DNA of 52,450 nt from an uncultured Acidobacteriia bacterium (GTDB taxonomy: Bacteria; Acidobacteriota; Terriglobia; Bryobacterales; Bryobacteraceae). Positions 33,691 to 41,701 of the stretch are shown here, in pieces; position 1 is the first letter of the stretch, and each line of letters opens with the position of its first letter. The position numbers and the translations under genes are program-made. The stretch spans positions 1 to 52,450 of the forward strand of contig CAIRSA010000348.1 of assembly GCA_903881085.1 (NCBI GenBank), given 5' to 3'. Under the pieces are notes generated by a model. The model had not been told where the DNA came from, searched no databases, and worked only from the letters and a program-made list of their open reading frames with translations.

Positions 33691-35049
33691 ATGAAAGACC
33701 TTTGCAAAGGACCCGTTTTCCCGACCGCTTTCGGTCGCCGCAGCTTCATTCACGCCGGTATTTTGGGCGGTTTCGGCCTCACCACGGCCGATCTGCTGGC
33801 CAACGAAGTTCGCACGGAAGCGATGGCGGGTAAGCGGGCTGAAGGCAAAGCAAAGAGCGTCATTCAAATCATCTTTCCTGGCGGCATGGCGCAACAGGAA
33901 TCGTGGGATCCCAAGCCCGAAGCACCGCTGGAATACCGCGGACCGCTGGGCGTCGTCAAAACGAAAATCCCCGGCGTTGTTTTCAGCGAAAACCTCTCCA
34001 AGACCGCTGCTATCGCCGACAAGATCTCGGTGGTTCGCTCGGTCACCGGACGCATCCCCGATCACAACATCGCCACGTATCACATGCTGACAGGCTATCT
34101 GCCCTCAGCCGCTATCCAGCACCCCAGCATCGGCGCGGTGGTGGCCCACGAATTCGGACCGAAGAACAGCCTGCCTGCGTACCTTGGCGTACCCAATGTG
34201 CCGGTGCAAGGCGGCACAGGCTATTTGAGTTCCAAATATGGAGCGTTCGAACTGGGCGCAGACCCCGGCCAGAAGAGCTTCCAGGTGCGCGATATCAGCC
34301 TGCCCAAAGGCGTTACCGACGAGCGTTTTGACCGCCGCCGCAGCGCCCGCGAAGCAGTGGAAGATCACTTCCGCACCGCCGAAGCCAACCCCGCCGAAAT
34401 GGATACGATGGGCGAGTTCTACAAGCAGGCGTACAATCTGATCAGTTCCGACAAGGCGCGCAAGGCTTTCTCGCTGGACGGCGAGCCGGAGTCAATGATC
34501 AAACTGTATGGCGACATGAACAATCCGCGCAATGGTCAACCCTTCGGCATCGGCAAGCGCTTGATGCTGGCCCGCCGTTTGGTGGAAGCCGGCGTGCGTT
34601 TCGTAACCGTCATGTACAGCGGCTCCGCCGGTTGGGACAATCACATTCGGATCAAAGAATCGTTCGACGGCGGCATGCCTGCCTTCGACCAGGCCTACGC
34701 AGCGCTCATCACCGACCTGGATCAGCGCGGCTTGCTCGATTCCACCATCGTCATCACCACCAGCGAATTCGGCCGTACCCCGAAGATCAATACCGACGCC
34801 GGCCGCGACCACTGGGCGCGCGTCTATTCACAGGCCATCGCCGGTGGCGGCTTCAAGCGCGGCTATATCCACGGCGCGTCCGACGCGATCTCGGCCGAAC
34901 CGGCCAACGATGCGGTCAGCGTGGAAGATCTGCTTTGCACCGTTTACAAGCAACTTGGCATCGATGCCGACGACCGGTTGATGGCTCCGGGCAACCGCCC
35001 CATCGACATCGTTCGCGGTGGTAAACCCGTCCAGGGTTTGATCGCATAA
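33691..35049 (+). CDS. DUF1501 secreted protein (operon copy)
   Basis: About 452 residues, same family as the gene at 148-1590. The start is ATG 33691, 6 bases after GAGGGG; a GTG at 33670 adds MPIEGMT. The N-terminus is Tat-like (FGRRSFIHAGILGGFGL). Family text: SVIQIIFPGGMAQQESWDPK, GYLPSAAIQHPSIGAVVAHE, GWDNHIRIKESFDGGMPAFD, TSEFGRTPKINTDAGRDHW and QAIAGGGFKRGYIHGASDAI. It opens a four-gene plus-strand operon followed by a PPC-domain protein (28 bases), a DUF1549/DUF1553 protein and a cytochrome/WD40 protein. DUF1501 and DUF1549/1553 genes are linked in many Planctomycetes and Acidobacteriota; the chemistry is unknown. Confidence 0.92.
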   Translation: MKDLCKGPVFPTAFGRRSFIHAGILGGFGLTTADLLANEVRTEAMAGKRAEGKAKSVIQIIFPGGMAQQESWDPKPEAPLEYRGPLGVVKTKIPGVVFSENLSKTAAIADKISVVRSVTGRIPDHNIATYHMLTGYLPSAAIQHPSIGAVVAHEFGPKNSLPAYLGVPNVPVQGGTGYLSSKYGAFELGADPGQKSFQVRDISLPKGVTDERFDRRRSAREAVEDHFRTAEANPAEMDTMGEFYKQAYNLISSDKARKAFSLDGEPESMIKLYGDMNNPRNGQPFGIGKRLMLARRLVEAGVRFVTVMYSGSAGWDNHIRIKESFDGGMPAFDQAYAALITDLDQRGLLDSTIVITTSEFGRTPKINTDAGRDHWARVYSQAIAGGGFKRGYIHGASDAISAEPANDAVSVEDLLCTVYKQLGIDADDRLMAPGNRPIDIVRGGKPVQGLIA

Positions 35050-35077
35050 TCTATAACTCTTCGTAGAGGAACTAAAC

Positions 35078-37495
35078 ATGAAGTCACGCGCCCTACTGGT
35101 TTTGCTGGCAGCGGTAACGCTAACTCTCCACGCCGAACAACACATGGTGGAGTATCTGCTTCCACGTGGCGGGAGCGTCGGCACCAAAGTCGACGTTGTC
35201 ATCAACGGCCAGTCTATGCAGGATCCGCGCGAGATCGTGTTCTATACTCCGGGTATCAAGGCCGTCAATATTGTGCAAGGGGACACAAAGACCGGCAGGC
35301 GCAGGTCCACGGAAGAAGTGAAGGCCACGTTTGAGATTGCCCCGGATTGCGCTCCCGGCGAACACATTCTGCGGCTGCGCACAGGCACGGCGCTGAGCGA
35401 GGCGATCACGTTTTGGGTCACTAAATTCCCGACCGTGGAAGAGACGGAAAAGAAGACCGGCGATAACGACACGATCGAAAAAGCGCAGCTGGTGAAGCTA
35501 AACACCACTATCAACGGTCAGATACAGCCTGGTGCCGAAGCAGACAAAGACATCTATCGCGTGGACGTGGAACAGGGCCAGCGCATCTCCGTGGAAGTGG
35601 AAGCGGTCCGCCTGGGTACGCAGCACATCGGCGGCGACGTTGACCTGATGGCACGTATCCTCGATGCCGATGGCAAGGAACTGGCCAAGTCCGATGATTC
35701 CGCGCTGTTCGTGCAGGACCCCATGCTTTCCATCGCGGCTCCGAAAAAGGGCAGCTACTTCGTAGAGATTTCGCAGCAGTTGTTCGCGCCCGCGCGGCTG
35801 GCGTACTACCGGGCGCATATCGGCAACTTCTCTCGCCCCACAGCCGTGTTCCCGGCCGGCGGACAGGTTGGCGAGACTTTGAACGTGCGAGTGCTTGGCG
35901 ATCCCGCCGGTGAACGCACTGAACAGGTCACGCTGCCTAAGCAGCCCGGCGATTTCGCATTTTTCAGTCAGGATGCGCCTTCGCCCAACAGGTTGCGAAT
36001 TGTTTCCTACCCGAACGTCTTCGAAGGCGACCTGCGCATTGCACAAGCGCCGATCGCCATGAACGGCACCATCTCACAGCCGGGCGAAGTGGACCGCTTC
36101 TACTTCTGGGGCAAGAAGGGTGAAAGCTATAAGATCCGCGTGTATTCGCGGTCGCTTGGTTCTCCAATGGATCCGAAAATCTGGGTTCGCCCTTCGAGCA
36201 GCAACAAGAACGCACTGGAAGCCGACGATTCGAAACTGGCCGACCTGGGATATGTTTCCAACCGCGGGACATGGTACGTGAAGGACATGCTCGACCCCAT
36301 CACTGTTTTCAAACCAGGCGCCGATGGCGATTACATCCTGGGCGTGGAAGAATCGCGCGGCAAGGGCGGCAAGGATTACGTTTATCGCGTGGAGTTGGAG
36401 CCAGTGAAAGATACGCTCTACACCCACATCTCAAACTCCGACGGCTATCAGATTCCGCGTCAGGTCGGTTTAATCGTTCCGCAGGGCAATCAGTGGACCG
36501 TGGACGTGCAACTGGCGCAGGGCGTGGGCAACAATTACAAGGGCGAAGTGGAACTCGAAGCCGTTGGCCTGCCCCAAGGCATCAAGATGATTGCGCCGCG
36601 CTTCCCCAAAGCCACCATGCGCATGCCCGTGCAGTTTGTAGCCGAACCGGGAGCCGAACTGCAGGCAGCCTTCATCGAATTGCGAGCCAAGGCAGTGGAA
36701 CCTACGGTGAAGCTCGAAACCGGATCGCGCCAGGGAGCGGCGCTGGTGAACAAGGGCAATCAACTGGCGTGGCATTTTTTGTGGATGGAAAAGTATGCGA
36801 TGGCGGTGACGCAGCCCGCTCCGTTCCACATCGAACTGGAACAGCCGCAAATTCCGCTGGCACAAAATGGTGAGTTGGAATTGAAAGTTAAAGTTATTCG
36901 CCACGGCGATTTCAAAGACCCGATCGAAATTCAGCCAGACTGGCTGCCGACTGGTGTGTCGAAGGAATCTGCACGCACCATTCCGGCCGATAAAGACGAA
37001 GCGGTGTTCAAGATCAGCGCCGGCCCGAAGGCTCCGGCCGGCACGTTCCAGATCGCGATGAATGCGACCACGGCCAAGGGTGGCGACAGCTTCAGCGGCG
37101 TCGGCCGCATCCGTGTGTCGTCGAAGTTTGTTGCGCTGAAATTGTCTGAGCCATACCTCTCTGTTGACTTGAAGCGCGCAGCGGTGGAAAAGGGGCAGAA
37201 GGGTGTGATCGTAGGCACTCTGACGCAGAACAAGGCCTTCCCAGGCACGGCAACGGCTGTACTGAAGCGCCTGCCGAAGGGCATCAAAATGGTTGAGCCC
37301 GCACCGCAGATCACGGCGAAGGACAAGCAGGTAGTCTTCCAGATCGAAGCCGACGCGGATGCGCTGACAGGCTTGTACAAAGAGATTTTTTGCGAAGTAA
37401 CGGTCAACGAAAACGGACAGAGCGTCCGCCAGCAGACCGGTTCCGGACTTTTGAGGATTGACCCGGCGCGCACCACAGCGGCGTCGGCGCGATAA
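35078..37495 (+). CDS. Secreted PPC-domain protein of the DUF1501 operon
   Basis: An 805-residue exported protein (signal MKSRALLVLLAAVTLTLHA-EQ). Near residue 130-270 is a pre-peptidase C-terminal (PPC) domain: NDTIEKAQLVKLNTTINGQI...DKDIYRVDVEQGQRISVEVE...GSYFVEISQQLFAPAR. The start LLPRGGSVGTKVDVVINGQS is an Ig/TIG-like module, and the remaining 530 residues are further beta-sandwich repeats (PFHIELEQPQIPLAQNGELE; LKLSEPYLSVDLKRAAVEKG). No catalytic motif is seen. Proteins of this shape accompany DUF1501/DUF1549-1553 genes and are probably structural or substrate-binding. Stop is at 37495, 8 bases before the next ATG, so they are coupled. Confidence 0.82.
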   Translation: MKSRALLVLLAAVTLTLHAEQHMVEYLLPRGGSVGTKVDVVINGQSMQDPREIVFYTPGIKAVNIVQGDTKTGRRRSTEEVKATFEIAPDCAPGEHILRLRTGTALSEAITFWVTKFPTVEETEKKTGDNDTIEKAQLVKLNTTINGQIQPGAEADKDIYRVDVEQGQRISVEVEAVRLGTQHIGGDVDLMARILDADGKELAKSDDSALFVQDPMLSIAAPKKGSYFVEISQQLFAPARLAYYRAHIGNFSRPTAVFPAGGQVGETLNVRVLGDPAGERTEQVTLPKQPGDFAFFSQDAPSPNRLRIVSYPNVFEGDLRIAQAPIAMNGTISQPGEVDRFYFWGKKGESYKIRVYSRSLGSPMDPKIWVRPSSSNKNALEADDSKLADLGYVSNRGTWYVKDMLDPITVFKPGADGDYILGVEESRGKGGKDYVYRVELEPVKDTLYTHISNSDGYQIPRQVGLIVPQGNQWTVDVQLAQGVGNNYKGEVELEAVGLPQGIKMIAPRFPKATMRMPVQFVAEPGAELQAAFIELRAKAVEPTVKLETGSRQGAALVNKGNQLAWHFLWMEKYAMAVTQPAPFHIELEQPQIPLAQNGELELKVKVIRHGDFKDPIEIQPDWLPTGVSKESARTIPADKDEAVFKISAGPKAPAGTFQIAMNATTAKGGDSFSGVGRIRVSSKFVALKLSEPYLSVDLKRAAVEKGQKGVIVGTLTQNKAFPGTATAVLKRLPKGIKMVEPAPQITAKDKQVVFQIEADADALTGLYKEIFCEVTVNENGQSVRQQTGSGLLRIDPARTTAASAR

Positions 37496-37503
37496 GGAAA
37501 ACC

Positions 37504-39741
37504 ATGCGTAGAGCACTCGTCGTCTTATTGGCAGCGGCATCGGCAACATCGATGCTGCAGGCCGCTAAAACTCCCAAGGAGCCGAAGGTCTCGAAGTCAA
37601 AGGCCCCGGCCAAGCTCGAACCGCAACGGCCCGTCAGCTTCCGGCTTGACGTGATGCCAGTGTTCTTCCGCGCCGGTTGCAACAGCGGCGGGTGTCATGG
37701 CGCGGCCAGCGGCAAAGACGGCTTCCGCTTGTCGCTGTTCAGCAGCGATCCGGCTGGGGACTATTATCGGTTGACGCAGCAGATGGTTGGCCGCCGCATC
37801 GACGTGGCAGTGCCCGAACGCAGTCTGGTGCTGCAGAAGGCCATTGGAAAAGTGCCGCACTCCGGCGGACGGCGCTTCAAACCGGACAGCGAAAATTACC
37901 AGACGCTGCTGCGCTGGATCCAGGCAGGCGCACCGGATGACGCAGATAACGTTCCTACCGTGACCGGCATCAATCTTGTGCCCGACAAGTACGTTTTCGC
38001 AGGCAAAGAGACCACCAAAGATCTGCATGTGATGGCAAAGTATTCCGACGGCACCACGCGCGATGTCACCAGGTTGGCCATCTTCATGACCAACAACAAG
38101 AACACGGCCGACATCAGTGACGACGGGTTGATCACCGCAGGCAAACGCGGCGACACGTACATTTTTGCGCGCTTTGCACGGTTCACAATGGGCACCGAAA
38201 TCATTGTGCTGCCGAACGACGCGAAGTTCAAGTTCCCCAAGGTTCCCACCAACAATTACATTGACGAACTGGTTAATACGAAGCTGGAAAAATTGCGCAT
38301 CATTCCCAGCGGCGTGGCCAGCGATGAGCAGTATCTCCGCCGCGTATATCTCGATCTAATCGGCCTGCCGCCGACCGTTGCCGAATACGAAAAGTTCCTG
38401 AAGAATCCCGATCGCGCCAAGCTCGTCAACGAGTTGATGGAGCGCGACGAGTTCGCCGACCTGTGGGCTGCGAAGTGGTCTGAAAATCTGAAGGTCATAG
38501 GCGAAAACAACACCAGCACCAACGGCGGCGACCGCAAAGCGGCTTACACCTACTATCAGTGGATCCGCGAGCAGATGAAGAAGAACACGCCGCTCGATCA
38601 GTTTGTGAAGATTCAAGTGGCGAGCACGGGCAGCAACTTCAATGACGCTCCTGTGAATCTCTACACCATGCTGCCTTCGGGCCGCTACGACCCCGCAGCC
38701 GTGGCGCAGGACATTGCGCAGCTGTTCACGGGCATCCGCATCCAATGCTCGGCTTGCCATAACCATCCGTTCGACCGCTGGACGATGGAGGACTATTACG
38801 GTTTCGTCAGCTTCTTCACCGGCGTGAAGCGCAAGGTGGCCTCTGAGGCGCGCGAAGTCTTCATTTACGATGACCCGAATGCCGCGCCCGCCAAGCACCT
38901 GCTGGACGAGCATCCGGTGCCTGCGCGTTATCTGGGCGGCGACGCGCCGGACGTGAAGGGCAAAGATCCGCGTGTGGCGCTGGCCGAATGGCTGACCTCG
39001 AAAGACAACGTCCTGTTCCGCGAAAACATGGCCAATCGCGTATGGCAGAGCTTCTTTGGGCGTGGCATTGTAGAGCCGGTGGACGATGTGCGCATCAGCA
39101 ATCCGCCGAGCAACAAGGAGTTGATGGCAGAGTTGGGCAAGCGCCTTGTAGCTTACAACTTCGACATGCGCAAGCTGATCCGCGACGTCTGTGCGTCGCG
39201 CACCTACCAGCTTTCGGCGGCCACCAACAGCAGCAACAAGGACGACGATACGCAGTTCTCGCACGCCCCATTGCGCCGTCTGCGCGCGGACATCTTCCTC
39301 GACGCGATTTCACAAGCCACCAGCACGGTTACTCCGTTCGGACAGTTCCCAACTGGTTTCCGCGCGACGCAGTTATATGAGGGCGGCCGCAAGAGCAATC
39401 ACTACTTCCTGAAGACGTTCGGAATGACGGGGCGCGAAACCGTGAATGCATCGGAGACGCGGCTGGAGCCAACGTTCGCTCAGGCTTTGCATCTGGTAAA
39501 TGGCGACACAATCGAAACCAAGCTCGCCCGCAGCACGGTGGTGCAGGACATGTTGACGGCCAAGAAGAAGCCGGAAGAGATCATTGAGAACATGTATATC
39601 CGATCCATGTCGCGCAAGCCCACGGAATCGGAAATGAAGAAGATGATCGCCCTCACCACGGGCCACGAAGCGGACCGCAAGACCTATGAAGATATCTTCT
39701 GGGCGCTGCTCAATTCGACGGAATTCGCATTTAATCATTAA
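37504..39741 (+). CDS. DUF1549/DUF1553 protein with cytochrome-like motifs and Ig-like domain
   Basis: A 745-residue secreted protein (signal MRRALVVLLAAASATSMLQA). A planctomycete-cytochrome-like module comes first: CNSGGCHG, a C-x4-CH form at Cys59/Cys64/His65, followed by SLVLQKAIGKVPHSGGRRFKPDSENYQTL. An Ig-like (Big_2) domain covers about 155-235. DUF1549 begins about 245 (LEKLRIIPSGVASDEQYLRRVYLDLIGLPPT), then a canonical CSACHNHPFDRW at Cys415/Cys418/His419, then DUF1553 (FRENMANRVWQSFFGRGIVEPVDD; LRADIFLDAISQAT). Two haem-type motifs point to periplasmic electron transfer or a covalent haem c. The family is linked to DUF1501 but its reaction is unknown. The next gene starts 4 bases after its stop. 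Confidence 0.92.
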   Translation: MRRALVVLLAAASATSMLQAAKTPKEPKVSKSKAPAKLEPQRPVSFRLDVMPVFFRAGCNSGGCHGAASGKDGFRLSLFSSDPAGDYYRLTQQMVGRRIDVAVPERSLVLQKAIGKVPHSGGRRFKPDSENYQTLLRWIQAGAPDDADNVPTVTGINLVPDKYVFAGKETTKDLHVMAKYSDGTTRDVTRLAIFMTNNKNTADISDDGLITAGKRGDTYIFARFARFTMGTEIIVLPNDAKFKFPKVPTNNYIDELVNTKLEKLRIIPSGVASDEQYLRRVYLDLIGLPPTVAEYEKFLKNPDRAKLVNELMERDEFADLWAAKWSENLKVIGENNTSTNGGDRKAAYTYYQWIREQMKKNTPLDQFVKIQVASTGSNFNDAPVNLYTMLPSGRYDPAAVAQDIAQLFTGIRIQCSACHNHPFDRWTMEDYYGFVSFFTGVKRKVASEAREVFIYDDPNAAPAKHLLDEHPVPARYLGGDAPDVKGKDPRVALAEWLTSKDNVLFRENMANRVWQSFFGRGIVEPVDDVRISNPPSNKELMAELGKRLVAYNFDMRKLIRDVCASRTYQLSAATNSSNKDDDTQFSHAPLRRLRADIFLDAISQATSTVTPFGQFPTGFRATQLYEGGRKSNHYFLKTFGMTGRETVNASETRLEPTFAQALHLVNGDTIETKLARSTVVQDMLTAKKKPEEIIENMYIRSMSRKPTESEMKKMIALTTGHEADRKTYEDIFWALLNSTEFAFNH

Positions 39742-39745
39742 TCCC

Positions 39746-41146
39746 ATGCGATATGCACTGCTGGTAATCTTTGCGCTGCCCCTGGCCGCCCAGGGTGACA
39801 AGAAGCTGACCTACGATGACGACGTAAAGCCCATCTTCCGCCGCCGCTGCTTTGCCTGTCATAACACAAGCGAAATGAAGTCCGGTCTCAACCTGGAATC
39901 ATTCGCAGGTCTGATGAAGGGCGGCGGATCGGGAGAGATTGTGAAGGCTGGGCGGCCGTCGGGCAGCACTTTGTATCTTGCTGTGGCCCACGAAGGCACT
40001 GGCATTCCGCGCATGCCGCTTGGCGGAGGCAAGATTCCAGACGCCGAGATCAACATCATCAAGGATTGGATTCAGTTCGGCGCGCTCGAGAATGCGAAGA
40101 GCATAGCCGTGGTGGTGACGGGACCTTCGATGGACTATAAGGGTTCGTCGCTGAACAAACCCGCCGGTGCACCAGCGATGCCTGGCGAACTGCCTGCTGT
40201 GCCTCCGATCACCAAGGTTCACGCGCTGCCCATTACAGCGCTTGCAGCCAGTCCATGGGCGCCGCTGGTTGCAGTCGCCGACCATGAAAGCATCCGCCTG
40301 TTCGACATCGAGAAGCGCCAGCAGGTGGGCGTGCTTCCCTTCCCAGAAGGCATTCCCTACGTCCTGCGCTTCAGCCGCGACGGCTCTACGCTGCTCGCCG
40401 GCGGCGGCTACGGCGTGCAAACCGGTAAAGTAATTTTGTTCGACGTGAAGACGGGCAAGCGCATCGGCACCGTCGGCAATGAGATGGATATCGTGATGGC
40501 GGCCGACCTCACGTCCGATGGCAAGATCGTCGCGCTGGGTGGTCCTGGCAAAGTGGTGAAGGCCTTCGACGTGGCCTCGGGCAAACTGCTTTACGAGATC
40601 AAGAAACACACCGATTGGATCACCGCGCTGGAGTTCAGTCCCGATGGTAATCGTTTGGCGACGGGCGACCGCAGCGGCGGCATCCATCTGTGGGAAGCGA
40701 AGGCCGGCGGCATTCTGGTGAGCCTTTCTGAACACAAGGACGCCATCATGTCTCTGAGTTGGCGCGGCGATGGCCAGTTGCTGGCATCGGGCGGCGAAGA
40801 CGGCAACTTCATCCTCTGGGATGCGCGCGAAGGCTGGCCGACATCGACCACTGCGAACGCCCATAAGCCCACGCCGAAGGGCACGGTCTATGGCAAGATT
40901 CCCTCAGGCGTGTTGAGTTTGCAATTTATGTCCGATGGCCGCGTGGTGAGCGTGGGACGCGATAAGATGATCCGCATTTGGGGCAGCGATGGCAAGGCCA
41001 AACTTGCCAGCACGCCGGCCGAAGTGCTGCTGACGAAGGTAGCATCAAGCTTTGACAGCAAGCTGCAGATCGCTGGCGATTACAATGGCCGAGTGATGAT
41101 TTGGGACGGCAAGCAGACCACGTTTTGCTGCGATGTGAAGCCCTAG
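39746..41146 (+). CDS. Cytochrome c-type domain plus WD40-repeat protein
   Basis: About 466 residues. The start ATG 39746 gives signal peptide MRYALLVIFALPLAAQ; the earlier ATG at 39686 lies inside the previous gene. A c-type cytochrome domain (planctomycete type) is at 22-110, with CFACH (Cys35, Cys38, His39), followed by the distal IPRMPLGGGKIPDAEI and a WIQFGA end. From about 150 to 466 are WD40 repeats: VHALPITALAASPWAPLVAV, VLRFSRDGSTLLAGGG, WITALEFSPDGNRLATGDRS, ISLSWRGDGQLLASGGEDG. A periplasmic propeller with one haem and an electron-transfer domain is likely. It closes the operon and shares the CTAG bases of its stop with the convergent gene at 41143. Confidence 0.9.
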   Translation: MRYALLVIFALPLAAQGDKKLTYDDDVKPIFRRRCFACHNTSEMKSGLNLESFAGLMKGGGSGEIVKAGRPSGSTLYLAVAHEGTGIPRMPLGGGKIPDAEINIIKDWIQFGALENAKSIAVVVTGPSMDYKGSSLNKPAGAPAMPGELPAVPPITKVHALPITALAASPWAPLVAVADHESIRLFDIEKRQQVGVLPFPEGIPYVLRFSRDGSTLLAGGGYGVQTGKVILFDVKTGKRIGTVGNEMDIVMAADLTSDGKIVALGGPGKVVKAFDVASGKLLYEIKKHTDWITALEFSPDGNRLATGDRSGGIHLWEAKAGGILVSLSEHKDAIMSLSWRGDGQLLASGGEDGNFILWDAREGWPTSTTANAHKPTPKGTVYGKIPSGVLSLQFMSDGRVVSVGRDKMIRIWGSDGKAKLASTPAEVLLTKVASSFDSKLQIAGDYNGRVMIWDGKQTTFCCDVKP

Positions 41147-41649
41147 TTTTTATCCAGCTGCCTGATCAGTTGGTCGGCCTGCTTCATCTGTTCATCGGTC
41201 CCGCGTACAATGATGGCGCGTGGTCCATTCAGGGAAAACAGACGCCGGATTTCTGTCGCCTGCCGCACTTGCACTGCGACGTTGTTCAACGGGGCTCCCT
41301 CCTTGACCTCCACTAGAAAAACAAGCCTTGCCGCAATATCACCCTCCGTGCTGGCGTAATTGAGGGCATTCGAGACAGCACCCTGGCCCGACGACGCATG
41401 GTCGGCTAACGCCTTGAAAAACCACTCCACAAATGCGATTTGTGGGCTGCTGGCGGTCAGCGAAAGCGTGTGGTTTTCCGTATTTGCAAACAGCGTGCGG
41501 ATGTCGCTGATGGCCCGCACCGCAGTAGTAAACTCAAACATCTGCTGCTTGGTCCACGCCGGATCGAATGAAAAGGTGCGCGTCTGACTTGCCTCTTGAG
41601 CAAGTCCAGCCGCGGCAAAAAGAACGAACGACAATGCTAGGTTACGCAT
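41143..41649 (-). CDS. Small secreted protein, secretin N-domain-like
   Basis: A 168-residue exported protein (signal MRNLALSFVLFAAAGLAQ). The sequence SDIRTLFANTENHTLSLTAS and the ending RLFSLNGPRAIIVRGTDEQMKQADQLIRQLDK have the beta-alpha-beta form of secretin N-domains (NolW-type), in which a short folded repeat carries V-x-V-x-G-T-x-x-x-x-A-x-x-L. Only these two copies are seen and no secretin pore. It converges on the cytochrome/WD40 gene so that both stop codons share the palindromic CTAG at 41143-41146. Its start is 53 bases after the GH27 stop on the same strand. Confidence 0.75.
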   Translation of the reverse strand: MRNLALSFVLFAAAGLAQEASQTRTFSFDPAWTKQQMFEFTTAVRAISDIRTLFANTENHTLSLTASSPQIAFVEWFFKALADHASSGQGAVSNALNYASTEGDIAARLVFLVEVKEGAPLNNVAVQVRQATEIRRLFSLNGPRAIIVRGTDEQMKQADQLIRQLDKN

Positions 41650-41701
41650 GTTGCAATCTCCTTCTCCAACACAGACGAGGCCAGTCCCCGCCGCGTGGAG
41701 C

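Noticed and set aside
36470..37549. Long minus-strand open frame
   Set aside because: Antisense shadow of the PPC-domain gene, without recognisable protein features.
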